NCBI RefSeq assembly: GCF_003315615.1
Contig: NZ_PDCH01000001.1
Span: 235,712-299,711 of the forward strand
DNA: 64,000 nucleotides
Direction: 5' to 3'
Origin: Bifidobacterium xylocopae
GTDB taxonomy: Bacteria; Actinomycetota; Actinomycetes; Actinomycetales; Bifidobacteriaceae
Of this stretch, positions 18,083 to 27,661 are shown piece after piece; position 1 is the stretch's first letter, and each line of letters begins with the position of its first letter. Both the position numbers and the translations under genes were made by a program. Under the pieces are notes generated by a model. The model was not told where the DNA came from. It searched no databases and saw nothing but the letters and a program-made list of their open reading frames with translations.

Positions 18083-18095
18083 CTTTCTTAGCCAT

Positions 18096-18125
18096 AGTAT
18101 AGGTACGGTTTTGACAGTATGTCAA
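18096..18125 (-). promoter_or_regulatory. Sigma-70-type promoter of the TetR operon with embedded operator 2
   Basis: Read on the minus strand, TTGACA (18125-18120) and TATACT (18101-18096) are a consensus -35 and a near-consensus -10 with an 18-base spacer. The -35 is part of the palindrome TTGACAGTATGTCAA (18111-18125), so a bound repressor would cover it. 18126-18472 holds no gene I can support; a small hairpin occurs near 18397-18414. Confidence 0.78.
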
Positions 18126-18472
18126 TTCGCTCCCCACCGCCAGCAGCGAGCCCGGTGCAGTGCGTGCTAGCGGTGCCATGAAGGTACTGCCATCGGGAGT
18201 TGCGGATGAAAGGGCCAGATGAATACGGTGGAGCGCCTGGGCAGAAGCGGTGGCCGGACAGATAGAAGTCGCGCAGGGCTCCGGACGGCTTCAGGTTCGG
18301 TTTCCAGCAGCACTGTCTGCATGACCGCCATGGTCAGCGTCGACCGATGGAGTATCGTGATCCTCCTGGGTCGGGTCTTTACCCACCGGAGAGGAAACAC
18401 CCTAGGGGGGTGTGGATGCGCATGACAGGTATGGCCGACGGCTGCCGCTTCGAGTCATATGAAGTGAAGCGC

Positions 18473-18549
18473 TGGTCGGGCTGGCGGGATTTGAACCCAC
18501 GACATCCTGCACCCAAAGCAGGCGCGCTACCAAGCTGCGCTACAGCCCG
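18473..18549 (-). tRNA. tRNA-Pro(TGG)
   Basis: On the minus strand the acceptor CGGGCTG (18549-18543) pairs with CAGCCCG (18483-18477), with discriminator A at 18476 and an encoded CCA at 18475-18473. The anticodon arm CCTGC-TTTGGGT-GCAGG places anticodon TGG, reading proline codons. The T arm GTGGG-TTCAAAT-CCCGC is perfect. Confidence 0.95.
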
Positions 18550-18753
18550 AGGCCCGAAACAATCAGGCACAGTCCAATAGTATAGCGCGGGGTTGGGAGT
18601 GGCCGCCGCCTGCTCGCGTGTGGGGTCGGGTCGGCCGGATGGCCGGGGGATAGACTGGTACGGTTAGTATCGCAGCGGGTACAGGCATGCGAGGCGAGGG
18701 GAAGCTGACTGTGTGCACGGGCGTTTCGTCACAATCGGGAAATGAGGACCAGT

Positions 18754-19824
18754 ATGAGCGACGAACCATCGGCTTCCCAGGGGAACGAAGAAAGTAGGCC
18801 ACAAGCTGGAAGTCCCGCGGAGTTGCAGCAGCGGGAGGTCGCGGGGACAACAGGGCGTGAAGAAGTGGAGGCCGGTCAGGGGATGGGGGGTCCGGCGGTA
18901 CAGACCAATCCTGTGGTACCGGCCGGTCCAGGTATGGTCTACACTCCTGTACAGCCTGCGGCGACGGCATCCGATTATCTGGTGGCCGCCCAACCCGGGG
19001 ATCCGGACGGCATGGGCAAGACCCAAAGGCGTTCCCTGATCGTGGCAGTGGTCGCCGTGGTTGTGGCCGCCCTGGTCGCCGCCCTCCTGGTATTGCGGCC
19101 CTGGGCACCCAGCCCGGCGGATTACCGGATGGCCGCCGACTCCGCCGTGGACATGCATAATCAGAGCAACAAGATATCCGAGCAGCTGGTCTCGGCCTAC
19201 GATGACGCAGGCCACGGGGGCTTCAGCGCGCACGATGCCGGCGAACTCAAGCGGTCCATCGACAAGTTCGACCGAATGAACAAGGACTTCGCCAGTCAGA
19301 AGGCCCTGAAGGACAAGGATGTGGCTGCCAGATACCAGGCATACATGGTCAAGTCCAGGAGCTACGGGAATTTCAGCAGGTACCTGGCGGACTCCGCACC
19401 CATCTACTCCAGAGCCTCCCAGTCATGCAAGAAGGTGCCCGACTTCGGCGATGTGTCGGACACCAAGGCCTATATGGGGAAGGTAAACGACTACGTATCC
19501 ACCTGCAAGACCGATCTGGACCAGCTGGCCAAGGCACCGGATAAGGTCCTGGCCGACTACGCCGGGCAGGCATCCACGGTCCTGGGCAAAATGCAGGACC
19601 TCCTCAAACAGGTCAGTGACCTGGTCGACCACCTGAGCGCCGACAACCTGGACCAGAGCATGGACAAGATGAATGACCTGGAGGACCAGGAGAAAGCTCT
19701 GGAGGGGGAGACACCGAAGAGCACCGACATCAGCATGAAGTTGCTCGCCGAAGAACGCAAGGCGAACCCCGATCCGGCCTACCTCAGCCTCCACCAGGCT
19801 CTGGAGGACAAGGCCAAGCGCTGA
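18754..19824 (+). CDS. Membrane-anchored protein with extracytoplasmic coiled-coil-like domain
   Basis: This protein of about 356 residues has a cytoplasmic N-terminal region of roughly 85 residues rich in Gln, Glu, Pro and Gly. One transmembrane helix follows (about residues 90-110, LIVAVVAVVVAALVAALLVL). The rest is a hydrophilic helical region rich in Lys, Asp, Ala and Leu, likely outside the membrane (about 115-356). Long stretches such as LGKMQDLLKQVSDLVDHL suggest coiled coils. I recognise no catalytic motif. The ATG at 18754 has GAGGA at 18744-18748; an in-frame ATG at 18742 is less well placed. It is monocistronic, between tRNA-Pro and aroA. Confidence 0.75.
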   Translation: MSDEPSASQGNEESRPQAGSPAELQQREVAGTTGREEVEAGQGMGGPAVQTNPVVPAGPGMVYTPVQPAATASDYLVAAQPGDPDGMGKTQRRSLIVAVVAVVVAALVAALLVLRPWAPSPADYRMAADSAVDMHNQSNKISEQLVSAYDDAGHGGFSAHDAGELKRSIDKFDRMNKDFASQKALKDKDVAARYQAYMVKSRSYGNFSRYLADSAPIYSRASQSCKKVPDFGDVSDTKAYMGKVNDYVSTCKTDLDQLAKAPDKVLADYAGQASTVLGKMQDLLKQVSDLVDHLSADNLDQSMDKMNDLEDQEKALEGETPKSTDISMKLLAEERKANPDPAYLSLHQALEDKAKR

Positions 19825-19985
19825 TACAGCCGGTCCGACGTATGCAGGCGGTCACCCGTAGGGATTGGTATGCGGTTCGCCCTTGGGGTCCTTTGTCCAC
19901 TTGTCCATCCGGCCGATGTCGGCGCTGCCGGATCATCGGCTTCCGACTGGGCCGGTAGGCGCTTCGCCGTGCCAGCCGGCCTATC

Positions 19986-21353
19986 ATGGAGCATATGAGT
20001 ATGAGCGCAGATCAGCAGGCATGGCAGGCACCGACGGCCCCTGGGGCCCTGAATGCCCGTGTGAAGGTGCCCGGCAGCAAATCCTTATCCAACCGCTACC
20101 TGGTCCTGGCGGCTCTGGGGCAGCGGCAGGTGTGCCTGGAAGGCCTCCTGCGCTCGCGGGACACGGACCTCATGATCGGTGCTCTGACCACCCTAGGCGC
20201 ACTCTGCCATGTCGACGGCGACGACCCCAGCCGGGTGGAGGTGACGCCCCCCGCGTCGGGGCTCTTCACTGCAGGGGGGTGCGTCGACTGCGGTCTGGCC
20301 GGCACTGTCATGCGTTTTGCACCCGCCCTGGCCATGCTGGGAGACGGTCCTACTCGGTTCATCGGAGACCGGCAGGCCGAGGCCCGGCCCATGCGGCCGC
20401 TCCTTGATGGACTGGCACAGCTGGGGGCGGTAATCGAATACCAGGGGGAGGAGGGCCATCTGCCCTTCACCCTGTACCCGCCACAGGGCTGCAAGGGAGG
20501 ACGGGTCGACATCGATTCGTCGGGATCCTCCCAGTTCATCTCCGGGCTTCTTCTCCTGGGATCCAGGCTTCCGCAGGGTCTCATCGTCCATCACGAAGGC
20601 GGGCCGGTGCCCAGTCTGCCTCATATACGGATGACAGTCAGCGACCTGCGCCAGGCGGGAATCCGGGTGGAGGCTGATGAGAAGGATGGCTGCTGGAGGG
20701 TGCAGGCAGCTGAAGGACGGCCATACCCACAGCTTCCCGAACGTGTGCAGGTGGAACCTGACCTGTCCAATGCGGCACCCTTCCTCGGAGCGGCCATGGT
20801 CGCCGGCGGATCGGTCAGTGTAGTGGGCTGGCCGGCCAGCAGCACGCAGCCGGGTGCCCTCCTGCCGGGCATATTGAGCGACATGGGGGCACAGGTGGAT
20901 TGCACGGATGGCGTCGGTGGTAACAAGGCCTGCACAGTCTGTGGTTCCGGAAAGGTCAGCGGCCTGGGTGATTATGACCTGTCGGCGGCCGGCGAGTTGG
21001 CTCCGACCTTGGCCGCCCTCCTGGTCTTCGCGGATGGACCCACCCGCCTGCACGGCATTGGGCATCTGCGCGGACATGAGACCAACCGCCTGGCGGCCCT
21101 GACCGCAGAGATCAACCGTGTGGGCGGCCGTGCCCGGGAGTTGGAGGATGGGTTGGAAATCAATCCCGTAGGGCGCGACGCCATGCACCCTGCGGTCCTT
21201 GAGAGCTATGGCGACCATCGGATGGCCACCTTCGGCGCCCTGTTGGGCCTGGGCATACTAGGTGTCAGGGTGCGTAACATTGCCACCACCGCAAAGACAA
21301 TGCCGGACTTCGTGGGGATGTGGGCTGGGATGCTCGAAGACGGCAGGGGTTGA
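19986..21353 (+). CDS. aroA: 3-phosphoshikimate 1-carboxyvinyltransferase (EPSP synthase)
   Basis: EPSP synthase adds the enolpyruvyl group of PEP to shikimate-3-phosphate, the sixth step of chorismate synthesis. The protein of about 455 residues shows VPGSKSLSNRYLVLAALG near residue 24 and CGLAGTVMRFAPALAMLG. The substrate-binding loop IDSSGSSQFISGLLL, the late LHGIGHLRGHETNRL, and ESYGDHRMATFGALLG follow. Each corresponds to a conserved EPSPS block. The start may be ATG at 19986, 19995 or 20001. The remaining shikimate genes are 35 kb away (aroC-aroKB-aroQ), so aroA is separate from the cluster. A strong bidirectional terminator follows. Confidence 0.95.
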   Translation: MEHMSMSADQQAWQAPTAPGALNARVKVPGSKSLSNRYLVLAALGQRQVCLEGLLRSRDTDLMIGALTTLGALCHVDGDDPSRVEVTPPASGLFTAGGCVDCGLAGTVMRFAPALAMLGDGPTRFIGDRQAEARPMRPLLDGLAQLGAVIEYQGEEGHLPFTLYPPQGCKGGRVDIDSSGSSQFISGLLLLGSRLPQGLIVHHEGGPVPSLPHIRMTVSDLRQAGIRVEADEKDGCWRVQAAEGRPYPQLPERVQVEPDLSNAAPFLGAAMVAGGSVSVVGWPASSTQPGALLPGILSDMGAQVDCTDGVGGNKACTVCGSGKVSGLGDYDLSAAGELAPTLAALLVFADGPTRLHGIGHLRGHETNRLAALTAEINRVGGRARELEDGLEINPVGRDAMHPAVLESYGDHRMATFGALLGLGILGVRVRNIATTAKTMPDFVGMWAGMLEDGRG

Positions 21354-21403
21354 CCCGGTCCGAAGAGACGTTGTGGCAGCCGCCGCGGATTCCTGCCGGG
21401 ATA

Positions 21404-21442
21404 GGCAAAGCCCCCGACGGTTTCCCCGTCGGGGGCTTTGCC
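21404..21442. terminator. Bidirectional terminator between aroA and ackA
   Basis: GGCAAAGCCCCCGACGG (21404-21420) and CCGTCGGGGGCTTTGCC (21426-21442) form a perfect 17-bp stem with a 5-base loop. The A and T runs inside the arms allow U-rich release in both directions, between convergent genes. Confidence 0.9.
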
Positions 21443-21457
21443 TGCGGCCCGCTCAGA

Positions 21458-22684
21458 TCACTTGCCGAATGTGTTGCCGTAGGAGTCGCCGCCGCGGGCG
21501 ATGGCCTCGGATTGCCGGGCGATCGAGAGCTCCTCGTTGGTGGGAATCACGCAGACGGTCACGCTGCTGTCGGGGGTGGAGATGACCCTGGGCTCCTTGG
21601 ACCGCTTCTCGTTCTTGGCCTGATCGATCCTGACGCCGAAGGGTGCCAGCTGGTCGATGACCCTTCCACGCACGATTTCGTCGTTCTCACCGACGCCAGC
21701 GGTGAAGGTAAGCACATCCAAACCGCCCATCTGGGCCGTGTAATTGCCGATGTAGCCTACGATCCGGTGGACATAGACATCCAGGGCCAGCTTGGCGTCC
21801 TCATTGCCTTCGGCCACCAGCCGGTGGACCTCGCGCATGTCACCGAAGCCCGTCATGCCGGTCATGCCGGACTGCTTGTTGAATAGGGTGTCCAGCTGGT
21901 CCACGTCCATGTGGGCGTTGCGGATCAGGTGGAAGACCACGGCCGGGTCAATGTCGCCGGTGCGCCCGCCCATGACCAGGCCCTCAAGGGGGGTTAGGCC
22001 CATGGAGGTCTCGACCGGCTTGCCGGATACCTGGGCCGAGGCCGAGGCGCCGTTGCCGATGTGCAGGACTATCTGCTTGCAGCCCTCGGGGTTCTTGCCC
22101 GCCACCTTCGGCGCGAGCTGGCCGATGTACTGGTGGCTGGTTCCGTGGGCGCCGTAGCGGCGAATCTTGTATTTGTCGGCCACTTCCTTATTGAGGGCGT
22201 AGGTGGAGGCCTTGGCCGGCAGATCGGTGAAGAAGGAGGAGTCGAAGACAAAGACCTGGGGGGTGTCGGGAAGCAGCTGGCGCATGACCTGTGCGCCCTC
22301 GGCCTCGGGACCGTTGTGCAGGGGCGCCAGGACAGCCAGATCCTTGACCTGAGCCAGTGTCTTGTCGGTCACGAGGGCCGGCTTGGGGAAGATGGAACCG
22401 CCCTGGACCACGCGGTGGCCCACGGCGACGATGCCTGATTCGTTCAGGTGCGGGCCGTACTCCTCGAAGAAGCCCAGGACCCGCTTGAGGCCGGCCTCAT
22501 GGTTGGGGATAGGTTCTTCAAGCTCGTGCTTGGCGCCTTGGTACTCGTGCTTGTAGTGGCCGTCGATGGGCTCGCCGATCTTTTCCACCAGACCCGAGGC
22601 CAGGCCCTCGCCGGTCTCCAGGTCAACCAGCTGGTACTTGATCGAGCTGGAGCCCGAATTGATGACTAGGACGGTTCTCGCCAT
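21458..22684 (-). CDS. ackA: Acetate kinase
   Basis: AckA converts acetyl-phosphate and ADP to acetate and ATP, the ATP-yielding end of the bifid shunt fed by phosphoketolase. The 408-residue protein has VLVINSGSSSIKYQLVD at the N-terminus and VGHRVVQGGS. It also shows the YGAHGTSHQYI segment, the nucleotide-binding LHIGNGASA and LTFTAGVGENDEIVR. The ATG at 22684 has AGGAGG eight bases upstream; the frame is open slightly further but without support. It lies downstream of pta on the same strand with a 154-bp gap. Confidence 0.96.
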   Translation of the reverse strand: MARTVLVINSGSSSIKYQLVDLETGEGLASGLVEKIGEPIDGHYKHEYQGAKHELEEPIPNHEAGLKRVLGFFEEYGPHLNESGIVAVGHRVVQGGSIFPKPALVTDKTLAQVKDLAVLAPLHNGPEAEGAQVMRQLLPDTPQVFVFDSSFFTDLPAKASTYALNKEVADKYKIRRYGAHGTSHQYIGQLAPKVAGKNPEGCKQIVLHIGNGASASAQVSGKPVETSMGLTPLEGLVMGGRTGDIDPAVVFHLIRNAHMDVDQLDTLFNKQSGMTGMTGFGDMREVHRLVAEGNEDAKLALDVYVHRIVGYIGNYTAQMGGLDVLTFTAGVGENDEIVRGRVIDQLAPFGVRIDQAKNEKRSKEPRVISTPDSSVTVCVIPTNEELSIARQSEAIARGGDSYGNTFGK

Positions 22685-22838
22685 TGTGGCATCCTCCTGA
22701 TGCAATACGTTGGGGCCGTAAGGGCCCGTACTACCGATAATGAGATTACGCTGTGGGGCTTACAACGCCCGTGATACGAGGGCTCCGCCGGCAGGGTCAT
22801 GGGCAAGGTCCGCTCCGGCTGAGCCCCGTCAGTGACGT

Positions 22839-24527
22839 TCAGTCGGCCTGGGCCTCGACTGCGGTCAGAGCTACTGTGTTGATGATGTCCTGGACCAGGG
22901 CGCCGCGCGACAGGTCGTTGACCGGCTTGTTGAGGCCCTGGAGGACCGGTCCGATGGCAAGGGCACCCGAGGAGCGCTGGACGGCCTTGTAGCCGATATT
23001 GCCGGCGGAGAGTGAGGGGAAGACGAACACGTTGACGTGTCCGGCAACGGCATTGCCCTTGGCCTTTGCGGCAGCGACCGTCGGCGACCAGGCTGCATCG
23101 AATTGGATGGAACCGACGATGGGCAGGTCGGGAGCTTTCTCCTGGGCCAGCCTGGTGGCTTCTTCGACCAGGTCGACATCGGGACCCTTGCCTGAGCCCA
23201 GTGTGGAGTATGAGAGCATGCCTACGCGGGGTTCGATGCCGAAGGAACGTGCTGTCTGCGCGGACTGGATGGCGATGTCCGCCAGCTGTTCTGCCGAGGG
23301 GTTCAGGTTGATGGCGCAGTCGGCGAAGACGGACACATGGTCCTTGAAACACATGAGGAAGGCGCCGGAGACCAGGGATGCGCCGGGTTTGGTCTTGATG
23401 ACCTGGAGCGCCGGACGCACAGTGTTGGCCGTGGAGTTGATCGAGCCGGAGACCAGTCCGTCGGCAAGGCCTTGGACGACCAGCATGGTGCCGAAGTAGG
23501 AGGGGTCAGCCAGCTGCTTGCGGGCCTGTTCCTCGGTCATGCCTTTCTTGGCGCGCAGTTCGCAGAGCTTGGATACCATGGGGGCCAGGACGGCCTCGTC
23601 GTCCATGGCCTGGAAGGAGGCCTGGCCCAGGTGCTTCAGGCCGAGCTCTTCGCCCCGCTTGAGGATGGCGGTCCTGTCGCCCACGATGACCAGGTTGACG
23701 ATGTCGCGTTCCAAGAGGTAGTCGGCCGCCTTGATGATGCGGTCCTCCTCGCCTTCGGGCAGGACGATGGTCTTGCGGTCGGCCTTGGCCCGTGCCAGCA
23801 GGTCGTTCTGGAAGGCGATGGGGGTGGTCACGTCCGGGGCTGCGACATGGGCAGCCTTGACGACTTCGTCGGCTGGCGCGCAGGACTGGAAGACCTGGGC
23901 GGCGTGGCTGTGGCTGTCCTCGGCATCGGGGGAGGGATCGAAGTCAACCTTGTCGATCATCCAGGTGGGCTGGTCATACCCGGCGAAACGCTCATTGAGC
24001 GCTGGCTTCTGTTCGGGCGTGCAGCCGGTGATGAAGATGCCGGCGACGGTGCTGCCGGCCGCTTCGACGATGTCTCGGCAGGAGGCCACGCTCTGGAAGA
24101 CCTGCTCGGCCGTGCGCTCGATTGTGCAGACGGCCAGGAAGACCGTGGAACGCAAATCTGCGGCGATGTCGGCGTCCAGGAGGAAGCGGTCGGGGTCGGC
24201 TACCGGCGTCTTGTCGGAACCGACAACCAGGACCGTCTCGGGCTTGTGCCGGGCGACCAGTTCGCTGTATGCGGCGACGGCGTCGGCCCTGGCCTGCTCC
24301 CGGTCCTTGCGTGCCTTTCCCGGGCAGCTGGCTACGGACAGCTCACGGCCGGCCGGGTCGGAGCAAACCTTGATAAGGGTGTCGGTCAGGGTCTCCTTGC
24401 GGCAGGCGATAGGCCTCAGTAGGGCGACCTTTCCGGAGTCCGACAGGGCCTTGGCTACGCCGTAAGCCACGACATTGCGCCCGGTTCCCGCCTCAGGGCT
24501 GATGATGCTGATAGTGATAGGACTCAC
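22839..24527 (-). CDS. pta: Phosphate acetyltransferase
   Basis: Pta interconverts acetyl-phosphate plus CoA and acetyl-CoA plus phosphate. The 562-residue protein is the long form. It has an N-terminal P-loop-like/DRTGG region (ISIISPEAGTGRNVVAYG) and a C-terminal PTA_PTB catalytic domain from about residue 245 ([57 protein letters not shown]). GTG at 24527 is the preferred start because AGGAGGGG lies eight bases upstream. The ORF extends to an ATG at 24590 but those 21 residues look unlike the family. With ackA and xfp downstream and upstream, it forms the acetyl-phosphate node. Confidence 0.95.
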   Translation of the reverse strand: MSPITISIISPEAGTGRNVVAYGVAKALSDSGKVALLRPIACRKETLTDTLIKVCSDPAGRELSVASCPGKARKDREQARADAVAAYSELVARHKPETVLVVGSDKTPVADPDRFLLDADIAADLRSTVFLAVCTIERTAEQVFQSVASCRDIVEAAGSTVAGIFITGCTPEQKPALNERFAGYDQPTWMIDKVDFDPSPDAEDSHSHAAQVFQSCAPADEVVKAAHVAAPDVTTPIAFQNDLLARAKADRKTIVLPEGEEDRIIKAADYLLERDIVNLVIVGDRTAILKRGEELGLKHLGQASFQAMDDEAVLAPMVSKLCELRAKKGMTEEQARKQLADPSYFGTMLVVQGLADGLVSGSINSTANTVRPALQVIKTKPGASLVSGAFLMCFKDHVSVFADCAINLNPSAEQLADIAIQSAQTARSFGIEPRVGMLSYSTLGSGKGPDVDLVEEATRLAQEKAPDLPIVGSIQFDAAWSPTVAAAKAKGNAVAGHVNVFVFPSLSAGNIGYKAVQRSSGALAIGPVLQGLNKPVNDLSRGALVQDIINTVALTAVEAQAD

Positions 24528-24714
24528 TGAAGTCCCCTCCTGTTCCGTGTTGAACTCATTGGGACCGCCGATCATGACTGCTTCGTTCACGTCGATAACC
24601 CTGGTCCAGTATAAGGCAGGAGCTCAACAAGAGGCCCTGGTGGCATATGGCAATGCCCTTCCGAGTCTTCTGAACCACCGTGAATTACATGCCATATATG
24701 TGTACGCATATACG

Positions 24715-24755
24715 GCAGGCGCCTCCCCTGCCTGGAAGGCAAAGGAGGCGCCTGC
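24715..24755 (-). terminator. Terminator of xfp
   Basis: GCAGGCGCCTCC (24715-24726) and GGAGGCGCCTGC (24744-24755) are a perfect 12-bp inverted repeat, with a smaller GCC/GGC pairing inside the loop. It begins about 60 bp past the xfp stop codon on the minus strand. Confidence 0.8.
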
Positions 24756-24812
24756 GGCACTCAAAGGCTTGGGGGTTCAGAGGACCCTCAAGACCAGATG
24801 AATGTGGTTCTC

Positions 24813-27287
24813 TTACTCGTTGTCGCCGGCCGTGGCAGCGGTAGCCGAGATGTTCTTCTGACCGGCGCGGTTGGCATCGGGCCAGACCCAGTCGGTGTAG
24901 GCGGGGTGGTCAAAGCCCTTGTCCACAGCGAATTGGAAGGCCTCGGTGCGGAACTTGGTCCATTCGTCGATCTTGCCGGCGAACTTCTGGGCGTCCACCA
25001 TCTGCAGGGCGGAGGCTGCCAGGCACCAACGATCCATGTCGTTGACACGCACCATGTCGAACGGCGTGGTGGTGGAGCCTTGCTCCTTGTATCCGTGGAC
25101 CGAGAAGTTGTCGTGGTTCGGACGGCCGTGGATCAGGCGGTAGATGGAGCCCGGGTATGCGTGGAAGGCAAACAGGACCGGCTTGTCCTTGCCGAAGAGC
25201 TTGACGAACTCCTCATCGGACATGGCTTCGTCATTCTCTTCGGTGTCCTGGATCTTCAACAGGTCAACGACGTTGACGAACTGGACCTTCACGCCCATCT
25301 GCTGCAGCATGTCGTTCGCGGCCAGGGCCTCCTGTGTCGGGATGTCACCGGCCGTGGCGATGATCACGTCCGCATCCTCGGCGTCACTGGCGTTCGAGGC
25401 CCAGTCCCAACGGGCGGCACCCTTATCCAGCTCTGCCTTGGCCTCGTCCACCGACAGATAGGTGGCAGCGGGCTGCTTGCCAGCGAAGATGGCGTTGATG
25501 CAGTTGGTGGACTTGTAGGCACGCTCGCCTACAGCCAGCAGCATGTTCGCATCGGCCGGGAAGTAGATGTTGGTCACGTGGTCGTTGTTGAACGACTTGT
25601 TCAGCAGGATGTCCACGAAGCCCGGATCCTGGTGGGAGAAGCCGTTGTGGTCCTGGCGCCACACATGGGAGGTGACCAGGATGTTCAGTCCGGCGATGGG
25701 CTTGCGCCACGGAATCTCGCGGACCGTGGCCTCCAGCCACTTGGCGTGCTGGTTGACCATGGAGTCGATCACGTGCACGAAGGATTCATAGGTGGACCAG
25801 ATGCCGTGGCGCCCGGTGAGCAGGTAACCCTCCAGGAAACCTTCCATCTGGTTCTCCGAGAGCTGCTCGGTGACCTGGCCGGTATGGGCCATATGTTCAT
25901 CGGTCTGCTCCGACAGGTACTCGGCGTCCCACTGCTTGTTGGTCACCTCATAGGCGGCGGCCAGACGGTTGGAGGCCGTCTCGTCGGGGCCGAAGATGCG
26001 GAAGTCGGTTGGGTTCTTCGCGAGCACGTCGCGGGTGTAGTAGCCCAGGACGCGGGTGGCCTCGGTGGCGCCCCAGCCGTGACCATGGCTATTGACATCT
26101 ATCTCGTAGTCGTGGATGTCGGGCAGGTCCAGCGGCTTCAGCAGACGACCGCCGTTGGCGTTCGGGTTTTCGCCGATGCGCAGGTCGCCCTTGGGCATGA
26201 ACGAGGTGACCTCGGGGCGGATGGCACCCTTGTCGTCGAAGAGCTCCGCAGGCTTGTAGGATTCGAGCCAGCCCTTGAGCACCTGGAAGTGGGCCTCGGT
26301 GTCGCGGGCGGATGCCAGCGGCACCTGATGGGCGCGCCAGGAACCCTCGGTCTTCTTGCCGTCGATGAACTTCGGGCAGGTCCAACCCTTGGGCGTGCGG
26401 AAGATGATCATCGGGTAGAAGGGGCGGGTCATGTCGTCGGTCTGGGCCAGCGCCTTGATCTCGCAGATGTCGTCGAAGACGGACTCAAGCAGGTCGGCGA
26501 AACGACGGTGGATGGACATATGGTCCTCGTTGTCGAAGCCGGCGACGAACTCGTGGGGTTCGTAACCCATGCCGTGGAAGAACTCGTGCAGCTCCTCATC
26601 CGAGATGCGCGCGAGGATGGTCGGGTTGGCGATCTTGTAGCCGTTCAGGTGCAGGATCGGCAGCACGATGCCGTCGGTACGGGGATTGACCAGCTTGTTG
26701 GACTGCCAGGAGGTGGCCAGTGCACCGGTCTCGGCTTCACCGTCGCCCACGACCGCGGGAACGAAGAGGGAGGGGTTGTTCATGACAGCGCCGTATGCAT
26801 GGGACAGGGCGTAGCCCAACTCGCCGCCCTCATGGATGGACCCGGGGGTCTCAGGCGCGAAGTGGGAGGGAATGCCACCGGGGTAGGAGAACTGACGGAA
26901 GAACTTCTGCAGGCCCTCCTCGTCCTTGGTGATCTTCGGGAAGTACTCGGTGTAGGTGCCGTCGATGTAGGACTGCGAGGTGCCGGCGGGGCCGCCGTGT
27001 CCGGGGCCCATGATGAAGACCGTGTTCTGCTGGTGGTCGGCGATCAGCCGGTTGATGTGGCCCAGCAGGAAGTTCAGGCCGGGCGTGGTGCCCCAGTGGC
27101 CGACCAGGCGGTGCTTGACGTCCTCGCGCGTGAACGGCTCCTTCATCAGCGGGTTGCTGCGAAGGTAGATTTGGCCGATGGAAAGGTAGTTGGCTGCGCG
27201 CCAGTACTTATCGACCGCTTCCAGGGTCTCCTCGGAGACAGGAGCGTCGAGCTTCTTCCAAGGGGTGCCGATAACAGGATTCGTCAT
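24813..27287 (-). CDS. xfp: Xylulose-5-phosphate/fructose-6-phosphate phosphoketolase
   Basis: This thiamine-diphosphate enzyme cleaves fructose-6-phosphate or xylulose-5-phosphate with phosphate to give acetyl-phosphate plus erythrose-4-phosphate or glyceraldehyde-3-phosphate. It is the defining reaction of the bifid shunt. The 824-residue length matches bifidobacterial Xfp. Visible blocks are [46 protein letters not shown] and the ThDP/Mg site [16 protein letters not shown]. The C-terminal half contains [18 protein letters not shown]. The ATG has AGGAG seven bases upstream. It is divergent from guaA and ends at a clear terminator. Confidence 0.98.
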   Translation of the reverse strand: MTNPVIGTPWKKLDAPVSEETLEAVDKYWRAANYLSIGQIYLRSNPLMKEPFTREDVKHRLVGHWGTTPGLNFLLGHINRLIADHQQNTVFIMGPGHGGPAGTSQSYIDGTYTEYFPKITKDEEGLQKFFRQFSYPGGIPSHFAPETPGSIHEGGELGYALSHAYGAVMNNPSLFVPAVVGDGEAETGALATSWQSNKLVNPRTDGIVLPILHLNGYKIANPTILARISDEELHEFFHGMGYEPHEFVAGFDNEDHMSIHRRFADLLESVFDDICEIKALAQTDDMTRPFYPMIIFRTPKGWTCPKFIDGKKTEGSWRAHQVPLASARDTEAHFQVLKGWLESYKPAELFDDKGAIRPEVTSFMPKGDLRIGENPNANGGRLLKPLDLPDIHDYEIDVNSHGHGWGATEATRVLGYYTRDVLAKNPTDFRIFGPDETASNRLAAAYEVTNKQWDAEYLSEQTDEHMAHTGQVTEQLSENQMEGFLEGYLLTGRHGIWSTYESFVHVIDSMVNQHAKWLEATVREIPWRKPIAGLNILVTSHVWRQDHNGFSHQDPGFVDILLNKSFNNDHVTNIYFPADANMLLAVGERAYKSTNCINAIFAGKQPAATYLSVDEAKAELDKGAARWDWASNASDAEDADVIIATAGDIPTQEALAANDMLQQMGVKVQFVNVVDLLKIQDTEENDEAMSDEEFVKLFGKDKPVLFAFHAYPGSIYRLIHGRPNHDNFSVHGYKEQGSTTTPFDMVRVNDMDRWCLAASALQMVDAQKFAGKIDEWTKFRTEAFQFAVDKGFDHPAYTDWVWPDANRAGQKNISATAATAGDNE

Positions 27288-27661
27288 GTGTACTCCTGCA
27301 CTTTAGTGCGATTGATTGTTTACATTCGGTAGTAAGGCTGCCGACGGACCTGGAGGCCGGACGGTTCCCTATTTCCCTATCGCCCTTATGGTACGAGGAA
27401 GAGACGACTTTCAGGGTGTTTTTTGACCGGGCGTGTTCGCATCTGTGCATATGGCGATGCCTTTGTGTTCGCTTGTGTACAAGCGGTCGCGCTTGTTTTT
27501 CCCTCAAGCGAGCGAGCCGCGCGTTCTCCTCAGGCGTAACAGTGCCTATGGGCCCGCCGGTGTCAACCCTTCCGCTTCGGGCTTGGTGGGCCGCTGGTTG
27601 TCGGAAAGTGCGGACATAATCAATGTATCGGCTTATATATATATGGAATAAGAGGAGCGTC
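27288..27661. other. Divergent xfp/guaA intergenic region, no gene seen
   Basis: This 374-bp stretch separates divergent xfp and guaA and must contain both promoters. I see no coding frame with a ribosome site and no perfect LacI-type palindrome like the one before pyk. An A/T-rich segment with alternating TA precedes guaA (about 27632-27652), and a run of T occurs near 27418-27424. No promoter call is strong enough to list separately. Confidence 0.5.

Noticed and set aside
24798..27332. 844-codon open frame on the plus strand
   Set aside because: It is the exact antisense of xfp and reads as Val/Gly/Leu/His/Asp-rich low-information sequence, an effect of high-GC codon use. No ribosome site.
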